From positions 152,028-216,027 of the forward strand of contig JARLGX010000008.1 in NCBI GenBank assembly GCA_031292575.1: a DNA stretch of 64,000 bases, read 5' to 3'. The position numbers and the translations under genes were made by a program. Within the stretch, counting starts at the first letter, position 1; each line of letters opens with the position of its first letter. Under the pieces are notes generated by a model. That model was not told where the DNA came from and did not search any database. It was given only the letters and a program-made list of their open reading frames with translations. This document shows, piece after piece, positions 23,610 through 30,609 of this stretch. This DNA comes from Paludibacter sp. GTDB lineage: Bacteria; Bacteroidota; Bacteroidia; Bacteroidales; Paludibacteraceae.

Positions 23610-26297
23610 ATGAAATTCAAAAACCTGGTTTTTACTTTACTCTTATGCGGAATGCAACTACTTACTTCGGCACAGAACAGCAAACCTATCTATCAATCCC
23701 CCGCGTTCAGCGTTTACACCGATCATGTTGTGCAAGGCGAATACAGTGCCAAGGCTCTGTCGAACACTGAAATGCAGTCGGATTACCAGAGCATGGCTAC
23801 TGCATTTAAAAGTCCGCGGGTTACCTTTAAATTCTCTATAAACGGACTCGACAATGAAATGCTTCCGGGAGTGAATCATGAATTTGTTTGCCTGGATGGA
23901 AACTGCGAAACACCCCTTATTTCATTTGGTAAACAATATATTGATACCCAACTTATTCCTGCCAATACCTATTTAAAGCCGAATACCATGCTGAAAATCA
24001 GGCTGGATATGCGACCCGTTTTTGCCCAGTTCAACAAGGTTGGGTATTATACCAATTTCAATGGAACTAAAATATACAAAGCCGATTTTAAAGGTGTTTA
24101 TGTAGTGGGTAATACGGCTCCCATGGTTTGGAATTTCGATAATCTGACTTCGCATCCCGACTTGCAACTTACCGACCCCAAGGGAGATGGTATTTACGAA
24201 GTGGTGATGAAAATCAACCCGAAAACAGATGAAACAAGTACGCTGAAAACATGGAAACTAAGCAAAGATATCAGCGCTTTTCCCCGCTATCAATCGCCTG
24301 CCCTGCTTGAAAACGCCATCTACAACATGTCGGTGGAAGAAATGCAGAAAGCCATTGAAAAAGACAGTACGCTGCGGACAGGTATTGAATGGCCCGGCGT
24401 TTGGACACGCGATGTGAGTTACAGCATTATACTTTCGATGGCATACATGCAACCCAAAGTTTCGGAAAACAGCCTGATGCGCAAGGTAAACGCCAACGGG
24501 CGGATTATTCAGGATACTGGAACAGGAGGAGCATGGCCGATTTCGACCGACCGCATGATTTGGGCAGTGGCAGCCTGGGAAATTTACAAGGTGACAGGTG
24601 ACAAAAACTGGCTCCACAAAGTATATCCCATCATCAAAAACTCCATCGAAGATGATATGATGGTGAATCATGACCCGAAAACAGGTTTGGTAAAAGGCGA
24701 ATCGTCCTTCCTCGACTGGCGCGAACAAACCTACCCGCGATGGATGCAACCCATGGATATTTATTCAAGCAAAAACTTAGGAACAAATGCATTACACTTC
24801 CGCGCATTGACCGTAGAAAGCCGGATGGCCGAATTGATGAATGAAAATACTGTCAGCACAAAATTCAAATCGGAAGCTGAAAAAATTAAAGCTGGTATCA
24901 ATAAATACCTTTGGATTCCGGGGGAAAAATATTATGGACAATATCTATACGGACGAAACTATCAAATGCTTTCGCCCCGTTCCGAAGCATTGGGCGAAGC
25001 ACTGAGCGTAGTCTTTGATGTAGCCGATGCTGCCCGTCAGAAAGTAGTGGTTCAGAACGTTCCGGTGGTTGATTACGGTATTCCGTGCATCTATCCACAA
25101 ATAGGCGATATTCCCCCTTACCATAACAATGCGGTTTGGCCTTTTGTGCAAACCTACTGGATGTGGGCCGGAGCCAAAACAGGGAATGAGAAAAGCGTGT
25201 TACACAGCATCGCGGCAATTTATCGCGCTGCTGCCATGTTCCTGACAAACAAGGAGAACTTTGTGGCTGATAATGGCGATTGGGCAGGTACACAAATCAA
25301 TTCGAGCAATATGCTTTGGAGTTTGTCCGGCAATATCAGCCTTGTTCACAAAGTGCTGTTTGGCATTCGCTTCGACGAAAACGAATTGAGATTTCAACCC
25401 TTTGTGCCCAACGTAATGAACGCCAACCGAAAACTTGATAACTTCAGGTATCGCAACGCCGTGTTGGATATTGAAATGAGTGGGTTTGGAAACCGGATTG
25501 CTACTTTCAGGGTGGATGGGAAAGTACAAAAATTGGCTGTTATCCCTGCAACTCTTATAGGTAAACATGTAATAAAAATCGTGTTAGCAAACAACGAATT
25601 AGAAGATCAACCCATTAACCTGGTAAAAAACGAATCAACGCCACTTATGCCAATTGCTACCTTTGAAAACGGGAAGCTCTCGTGGACAGCCATTGAAGGA
25701 GCAATATCTTACCGGATTTTGAAAAACGGACAAAATTGGAAAGAAACTACCGCCATCTCGATTGATATTCCAACCAATGAAACTGGCGAGTTTCAGATAA
25801 TGGCGGTTGATAAAACGGGATTAGCTTCGTTTGCCGGTGAGCCGTTGGAAATTTATCCAAAAAAGGGTATTCTTACTTTCGAAGTAGAGAATCAGGCAAC
25901 CCCCTCTACCCTGCCCTATCATGGGTTCTCAGGAACCGGTTTTGTTGAAATAAGCAGAAAAGTAAACACGGTTGTGAGTTTAGATGTAAATGTTCAGGCT
26001 GATGGATTGTATGCCATCGACTGGCGTTATGCCAACGGAAACGGACCAATCAATACTGAAAATAAATGTGCCATCCGGACTTTGTTTGTCGATAATGTTA
26101 GTACCGGAGCTCAGGTTTTTCCGCAGCGAGGCAAAGAAGAATGGTCGAACTGGGGATTCAGTAATGCCATTCAGGTACAACTAAAAGCCGGCAAACATGT
26201 GTTGAAACTGGAGTTTATGCCCGAAAATGAGAATATGAATATTGAAGTGAACCAGGCTATGCTGGATTATGTAAGATTAGTAAAAATTAGTGAATAA
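23610..26297 (+). CDS. Exported six-hairpin glycoside hydrolase with C-terminal carbohydrate-binding module
   Basis: Secreted or periplasmic glycosidase with an (alpha/alpha)6 barrel, of the group that includes GH15, GH37, GH63 and GH78; I cannot fix the family. Signal peptide MKFKNLVFTLLLCGMQLLTSAQ; an N-terminal beta domain to about residue 210; the barrel from about 220 to 660 with WPGVWTRDVSYSI (near 265) and GESSFLDWREQTYPRW (near 367), both rich in likely catalytic acids; a fibronectin-like linker; and a C-terminal jelly-roll (about 750-895, FEVENQATPSTLPYHGFSG to NQAMLDYVRLV) like CBM6/35 modules. It stands alone between two palindromic elements, next to but separate from the starch locus. 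Annotated relatives are often called glycogen debranching proteins; the substrate here is unknown. Confidence 0.75.
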   Translation: MKFKNLVFTLLLCGMQLLTSAQNSKPIYQSPAFSVYTDHVVQGEYSAKALSNTEMQSDYQSMATAFKSPRVTFKFSINGLDNEMLPGVNHEFVCLDGNCETPLISFGKQYIDTQLIPANTYLKPNTMLKIRLDMRPVFAQFNKVGYYTNFNGTKIYKADFKGVYVVGNTAPMVWNFDNLTSHPDLQLTDPKGDGIYEVVMKINPKTDETSTLKTWKLSKDISAFPRYQSPALLENAIYNMSVEEMQKAIEKDSTLRTGIEWPGVWTRDVSYSIILSMAYMQPKVSENSLMRKVNANGRIIQDTGTGGAWPISTDRMIWAVAAWEIYKVTGDKNWLHKVYPIIKNSIEDDMMVNHDPKTGLVKGESSFLDWREQTYPRWMQPMDIYSSKNLGTNALHFRALTVESRMAELMNENTVSTKFKSEAEKIKAGINKYLWIPGEKYYGQYLYGRNYQMLSPRSEALGEALSVVFDVADAARQKVVVQNVPVVDYGIPCIYPQIGDIPPYHNNAVWPFVQTYWMWAGAKTGNEKSVLHSIAAIYRAAAMFLTNKENFVADNGDWAGTQINSSNMLWSLSGNISLVHKVLFGIRFDENELRFQPFVPNVMNANRKLDNFRYRNAVLDIEMSGFGNRIATFRVDGKVQKLAVIPATLIGKHVIKIVLANNELEDQPINLVKNESTPLMPIATFENGKLSWTAIEGAISYRILKNGQNWKETTAISIDIPTNETGEFQIMAVDKTGLASFAGEPLEIYPKKGILTFEVENQATPSTLPYHGFSGTGFVEISRKVNTVVSLDVNVQADGLYAIDWRYANGNGPINTENKCAIRTLFVDNVSTGAQVFPQRGKEEWSNWGFSNAIQVQLKAGKHVLKLEFMPENENMNIEVNQAMLDYVRLVKISE

Positions 26298-26329
26298 CGT
26301 GGTAGAAGAGCCCTTTAATCTGAGCTAAA

Positions 26330-26639
26330 TTAACGTGAGTTCGATATAAACAAGCTCCTATGAATCAACTGAATTTCACTTTAGAATTCTGAAAGGTGGG
26401 ATGCCAAAAATCTGATTTAAACAAATATTTTTCCCCTTGCTCCTTTTTGTTCGGTGCGTAGCACCATACTATTTGTAGAAAAATTAAATATTGAAAACAA
26501 AGGTGCGTAGCACCGAACATAAGATGAAGATTGAAAATAAAAACGTATATTTATAATTGTGAAACATGATTTTTTACACCACATCCTTCGTACTTATAAA
26601 CAGAATGACTAAATGAATCTTAAATCGAATTCACGTTAA
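26330..26639. mobile_element. MITE-like 310-bp nested palindrome
   Basis: Outer inverted repeats TTAACGTGAGTTCGAT (26330-26345) and 26624-26639 match at 15 of 16 positions. An inner pair shares the same centre: TGTTCGGTGC... (26448-26465) with 26502-26519, each containing GGTGC-GTA-GCACC. The design resembles the element at 23202-23468 but the terminal sequences differ. It holds no gene; the 420 bp between the glycosidase and the glycosyltransferase contain only this and the terminator after it. Confidence 0.55.
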
Positions 26640-26645
26640 ATTATA

Positions 26646-26689
26646 CAAAAGCCGTCAATCATTAAACTGATTGACGGCTTTTGTTTTTT
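26646..26689. terminator. Bidirectional terminator between convergent genes
   Basis: 16-bp perfect stem (26646-26661 with 26668-26683), loop TTAAAC. Plus-strand reading gives TGTTTTTTA after the stem, minus-strand reading gives TATAATTTA. It serves the glycosidase from the left and the glycosyltransferase from the right. Confidence 0.75.
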
Positions 26690-26717
26690 ATTACCTGCTT
26701 TATACTATCTGCTTAAC

Positions 26718-27884
26718 TCATTTCCAACGAATAGACTTTCCTCGTGAAGCCATTCTTCCAAAAGTAAAAAAATAAAGGCTTACCAGCGGAAGATAAATGT
26801 CGAAAACAGGCAGCGTAAAAATGAATTTACGTTCTCCAAAATGTTTTGACGAGCGGTTAATTATAAAAAGTTGAATTGTCAATCGCGCCAGGAATAAAAC
26901 TCCGGCAGCAATTTGAATAATTAATCCCCCGAAAACCAGCGCGCTAATAAATGCCAGGTAAAATAATCCGCGCGTTACCGGTTCGATGGTCAATCTTAAC
27001 TTGCTTGAACTTTTATAATAAGATGATACCGATAAGTGACGTTCTTTTTGAAATAGCCAATCCCTGTAAGTTTTTTTAGGTTCCGACCAGGTAATGCTAT
27101 CGGGCGAAATTTCGACTCTGGTATTTTTGGAATTACTGGCTTTATTTATCAGCAAATCATCGTCGCCGGCACTCAAATGTAACGACGATGCAAAACCTTT
27201 ATTATCAAAGAAGGTTTGTTTTCGATAAGCTAAATTCCGCCCAACACCCATATAAGGTTTTCGAGCCGCAGCCATTCCCATATATTGCAAAGCAATGAAC
27301 AAAGTATCGTAAGTAATCAATTGGTTCAAAAACCCTTTTTTATTAAAATATGCACCGTACCCTAATACAAATTCGGTTTCGGGAGTAAAATTACGCACCA
27401 TGCGGGCAATCCAACATTTGTCTTCGGGCATACAATCGGCATCAGTAAAAAGCAATATATCGTTTTTTGCAGCCTTAATTCCCAAAGTCAACCCAAGTTT
27501 TTTTGTACTCCGATTATTTGCTCCTACCGGAACAAACGTGGTACGCAGGTTAGGGTATTCAACACATAAATTGTTCAGTAAAATTTCCGTATCATCAGTA
27601 GAGCCATCGTTGATAACGATAACTTCAAAATCGGGATAGTCTTGTTGAAGGACAAAAGGGAGAAATTTACGCAGGTTATCCGACTCATCTTTGGCACAAA
27701 TAATAACAGAAACCGATGGTTGTACGGTCAGAAAGGAAATCTTATTCTTATTTATTTTAGTTTGGAGGCGTAAAACTCCATTCAAATACCTGAAATAAAA
27801 ATACAACTGATATATAAATACTAGTAATAACAACCCGAAAGCTATCAGTTCTATCAAAGAAAAAGAAAATCCGTAAAATTCCAT
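26718..27884 (-). CDS. Membrane glycosyltransferase, family 2
   Basis: Inverting GT-A glycosyltransferase that would use a nucleotide sugar at the cytoplasmic face to build a surface glycan or glycolipid. One N-terminal membrane segment (SLIELIAFGLLLLVFIYQLY) precedes the catalytic domain: PSVSVIICAKDESDNLRKF, VIVINDGSTDD, LLFTDADCMPED (the DxD-type metal site) and AGDDDLLIN. Two or three further membrane segments follow from about residue 305. 388 residues is usual for processive-like GT2 proteins with this topology. It is the last gene of a leftward lysC-lysA-GT run, 48 bp after lysA, but its role has no obvious link to lysine synthesis. Acceptor and donor are unknown. Confidence 0.8.
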   Translation of the reverse strand: MEFYGFSFSLIELIAFGLLLLVFIYQLYFYFRYLNGVLRLQTKINKNKISFLTVQPSVSVIICAKDESDNLRKFLPFVLQQDYPDFEVIVINDGSTDDTEILLNNLCVEYPNLRTTFVPVGANNRSTKKLGLTLGIKAAKNDILLFTDADCMPEDKCWIARMVRNFTPETEFVLGYGAYFNKKGFLNQLITYDTLFIALQYMGMAAARKPYMGVGRNLAYRKQTFFDNKGFASSLHLSAGDDDLLINKASNSKNTRVEISPDSITWSEPKKTYRDWLFQKERHLSVSSYYKSSSKLRLTIEPVTRGLFYLAFISALVFGGLIIQIAAGVLFLARLTIQLFIINRSSKHFGERKFIFTLPVFDIYLPLVSLYFFTFGRMASRGKSIRWK

Positions 27885-27890
27885 TATTTT

Positions 27891-27918
27891 CAGTTATCAG
27901 TAAACAGTAAACAGTTCA
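27891..27918. repeat. Heptamer repeat tract downstream of lysA
   Basis: Four 7-bp units: CAGTTAT, CAGTAAA, CAGTAAA, CAGTTCA. The same units recur at 29105-29132 on the other side of lysA. Confidence 0.6.
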
Positions 27919-27932
27919 ACGGTTCAATAATA

Positions 27933-29096
27933 TCAAGCAAGTAATTCATCAGAAGTGTAAGCTTTTGGCAATTTACGTAAATTGTACTGCGAAGCCATAA
28001 TTTCGCCATAGGCACCTGCCGAACGCAAAGCAATTATATCTCCGCGTTTGGTTTGATTCAGGACAAACCCCTTAGCAAAAGTATCAGACGATTCGCAAAT
28101 AGGCCCAACAACATCATACGATTCTACCGCTAACTCCGAACTTAAATTTTCGATGTGATGATAAGCCTGATACAAAGCAGGACGAATTAAATCGGTAAAA
28201 CCGGCATCTAGAATGGCAAACTTCTTGGAACTTCCCTGTTTTACATACAAAACCCTCGAAATCAAACTTCCACATTGAGCCACTACCGCACGTCCCAATT
28301 CAAAATGTAAGGTTTGATTAGGTTGAAGCTCCAGATGATCACGGAAAATTTTGAAATAAGCTTCAAAATCAGGAATAGGGAAATGATTTGGGTGTTCGTA
28401 ATTAATGCCAAGTCCGCCGCCCACGTTGATATGCTCCAGTACAACATTTTTCGAGATGAAATACTCCTGTAATTCATTTACTCGCACACATAAGCCCTGA
28501 AATGAAGTCAAGTCGGTAATTTGCGATCCGATATGAAAGTGAATCCCAATCAGTTTTACGTTTGGCAATGTTGGAAATAAATCAATTACCTGATCCAACT
28601 CTGACATATTGATGCCAAACTTATTTTCGCTCAATCCGGTGGTTATATAATGATGCGTATGTGCACTTACATTTGGATTAATACGCAATGCCACCTTAGC
28701 TGTTTTGCCTTTGGCAGCAGCCAGTTCATTAATGACCTCAAGCTCTGGAATCGATTCTACGTTGAAACAGAAAATATCATTATCCAACCCCAGGTTAATT
28801 TCCCAATCGGCTTTTCCAACGCCTGCAAAAACCACTTTGGAAGGAGAAATTCCTGCATCGATGGCAGCTTGAACTTCGCCACCACTCACACAGTCGGCAC
28901 CAAGCCCTGCATCTTTAATTACAGCCAGTACACTTGAATTTACATTAGCTTTCATGGCATAATGCACATGAAAATTGGTATTTCGAGTTTTGGAGTTAAT
29001 ATCATCAAGCGTCTTACGCAACAAATCCAAATCGTAATAATAAAATGGAGTTTGTATGTCGCTGAATTTTTTTATCGGGTAATTAGCTTTTATCAT
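27933..29096 (-). CDS. lysA: Diaminopimelate decarboxylase
   Basis: PLP enzyme that decarboxylates meso-diaminopimelate to L-lysine, the last step of lysine synthesis. The start ATG at 29094-29096 gives MIKANYPIKKFSD; a longer frame begins in the heptamer repeats and is unlikely. The alanine-racemase-like barrel has the PLP lysine Lys49 in HYAMKANVN and the phosphate-binding GGGLGINYEHP; the C-terminal domain carries GPICESSDTFAKG with the Cys and Glu that reach the neighbouring active site. 387 residues matches the family. It follows lysC by 74 bp, joining the first and last enzymes of the pathway. Confidence 0.95.
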   Translation of the reverse strand: MIKANYPIKKFSDIQTPFYYYDLDLLRKTLDDINSKTRNTNFHVHYAMKANVNSSVLAVIKDAGLGADCVSGGEVQAAIDAGISPSKVVFAGVGKADWEINLGLDNDIFCFNVESIPELEVINELAAAKGKTAKVALRINPNVSAHTHHYITTGLSENKFGINMSELDQVIDLFPTLPNVKLIGIHFHIGSQITDLTSFQGLCVRVNELQEYFISKNVVLEHINVGGGLGINYEHPNHFPIPDFEAYFKIFRDHLELQPNQTLHFELGRAVVAQCGSLISRVLYVKQGSSKKFAILDAGFTDLIRPALYQAYHHIENLSSELAVESYDVVGPICESSDTFAKGFVLNQTKRGDIIALRSAGAYGEIMASQYNLRKLPKAYTSDELLA

Positions 29097-29104
29097 AATG
29101 AATT

Positions 29105-29132
29105 CAGTTATCAGTAAACAGTTATCAGCAAA
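29105..29132. repeat. Heptamer repeat tract upstream of lysA
   Basis: Four 7-bp units: CAGTTAT, CAGTAAA, CAGTTAT, CAGCAAA. Together with 27891-27918 they frame lysA. Confidence 0.6.
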
Positions 29133-29170
29133 CAATCTACATTGTTTTACTTCGAATTAACTGTCAATTA

Positions 29171-30484
29171 TTAATTAAAAAGGGCTGCGCTTAAAGCATT
29201 CAAAGCACGTTTTTTATCTTGGGCTTTGATGAGGAAAGAAATGTTATAATTACTTCCACCATACGAAATCATGCGAACCGGAATTTCGCTCATGGCATTC
29301 ACCACTTTGGATTGAAATCCTATATTTTCGAACGGCATATCGCCCACCACACAAATAATCACCATATCTTTATCCACGGTAACTGTTCCAAATTTCTTCA
29401 ATTCGTTTACAATTTCGTCTAAGCGTTTTGCATTATCAATGGAGACCGACACACCAACTTCGGAAGTTGTAACCATGTCGATGGGAGTTTGGTATGATTC
29501 GAAAATTTCAAAAACCTTTCGCAAGAAACCGTGAGCCAACAACATACGCCCCGATTTAATTTTAATGGCTGTAATACCATCTTTTGCTGCCACTGCTTCA
29601 ATTTTACCTTTTTTACTTTGTGTAGAAATAAGCGTTCCGGCAGCTTTTGGTTCCATAGTGTTGAGTAACCTCACAGGAATATTGGCCAGTTTTGCGGGTA
29701 AAATACAAGTTGGGTGAAGAATCTTTGCTCCGAAATAAGCTAACTCTGCAGCTTCTTCGAAATGTAAAACCGGAACAGGTTTAGTGCCTTCAACAAAGCG
29801 AGGATCGTTATTATGCATCCCGTCAATATCAGTCCAGATTTGAATTTCGGTTGCTTTCACAGCCGCTCCAATCAGCGAAGCGGTGTAATCACTTCCGCCA
29901 CGTTGCAGGTTATCAATCTCGCCATAAAAGTTACGACAAATAAAACCTTGCGTGATATAAATTGTGTTTCCCTGATTTTCAGCAAGTTGTTTAGCCAGAT
30001 TTTCAGTTATAAAATTCAAGTCCGGCTCACCATTCTTATCAATTCTCATAAATTCCAACGCAGGAAGTAAAGCGCTTTTTTCGCCAATTTCATTCAAATA
30101 ATGTTGAAAAATAGTTGTCGAAAGAAGTTCCCCCTGCGCGAGAATAGCTTTTTCTTCAAATAACGTAAAAACGGATTTTGAAAAAGTTCGAAGATATTCA
30201 AACAGCGACTTAATAATTGTACTTGCTTCAGCTTTAAATTCGGGAGTTGAGAACAATTCTTCAATTACATCGAAGTACTTTTGTTCCAATGAATTAATTT
30301 TTTCTAATGCACCCGCCGTATTGTTTTTATATAAATAATCTGATATTTCTACCAAGCTATTGGTTGTTCCCGACATTGCCGATAAAACGACAATTTTTTG
30401 ATCTCCATCGCAAATCAGTTTAGCAACATCTTTCATCCGAACGGCTGAACCTACGGATGTTCCACCGAATTTTAATACTTTCAT
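29171..30484 (-). CDS. lysC: Aspartate kinase (monofunctional)
   Basis: Phosphorylates L-aspartate, the first step towards lysine, threonine and methionine. The start ATG at 30482-30484 gives MKVLKFGGTSVGS with the KFGGTS nucleotide-binding motif at residues 5-10; the longer frame would start with GTG at 30526, inside the predicted -7 box. The kinase domain contains GGSDYTASLIGAA; two C-terminal ACT domains (GITAIKIKSGRML, VVGDMPFENIG) carry feedback regulation. No homoserine dehydrogenase domain is attached, so this is the lysine-type monofunctional enzyme, consistent with lysA next to it. Confidence 0.94.
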   Translation of the reverse strand: MKVLKFGGTSVGSAVRMKDVAKLICDGDQKIVVLSAMSGTTNSLVEISDYLYKNNTAGALEKINSLEQKYFDVIEELFSTPEFKAEASTIIKSLFEYLRTFSKSVFTLFEEKAILAQGELLSTTIFQHYLNEIGEKSALLPALEFMRIDKNGEPDLNFITENLAKQLAENQGNTIYITQGFICRNFYGEIDNLQRGGSDYTASLIGAAVKATEIQIWTDIDGMHNNDPRFVEGTKPVPVLHFEEAAELAYFGAKILHPTCILPAKLANIPVRLLNTMEPKAAGTLISTQSKKGKIEAVAAKDGITAIKIKSGRMLLAHGFLRKVFEIFESYQTPIDMVTTSEVGVSVSIDNAKRLDEIVNELKKFGTVTVDKDMVIICVVGDMPFENIGFQSKVVNAMSEIPVRMISYGGSNYNISFLIKAQDKKRALNALSAALFN

Positions 30485-30525
30485 TTCTCTCGTGTTAATA
30501 GTGATTGTACAAAATAAATTAGCCA

Positions 30526-30533
30526 CAAAAGTA
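30526..30533 (-). promoter_or_regulatory. -7 box of lysC
   Basis: Minus-strand TACTTTTG, a perfect TAnnTTTG, 41 bp upstream of the chosen ATG. No lysine-riboswitch-like leader fits in this short space. Confidence 0.6.
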
Positions 30534-30558
30534 ATATTTTTTTCTCAATAATTTTCCA

Positions 30559-30589
30559 TTTGTTATTTCGATAATTTCCGCTACATTTG
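30559..30589 (+). promoter_or_regulatory. Consensus promoter of the GH9 gene
   Basis: TTTG (30559-30562), exactly 19 bp, TACATTTG (30582-30589): a perfect -33/-7 pair. The start would be near 30596, about 15 nt before the ATG at 30610. It is divergent from the lysC promoter. Confidence 0.85.
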
Positions 30590-30609
30590 CAATCAAAAGC
30601 TTGCTTTAC

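Noticed and set aside
24258-24749. 163-codon frame antisense to the six-hairpin glycosidase
   Set aside because: It is the shadow of a real, well-supported gene on the other strand, without promoter or recognisable domain.
30485-30525. Lysine riboswitch upstream of lysC
   Set aside because: Only about 35 nt lie between the predicted start of transcription and the ATG, far too short for an L-box.
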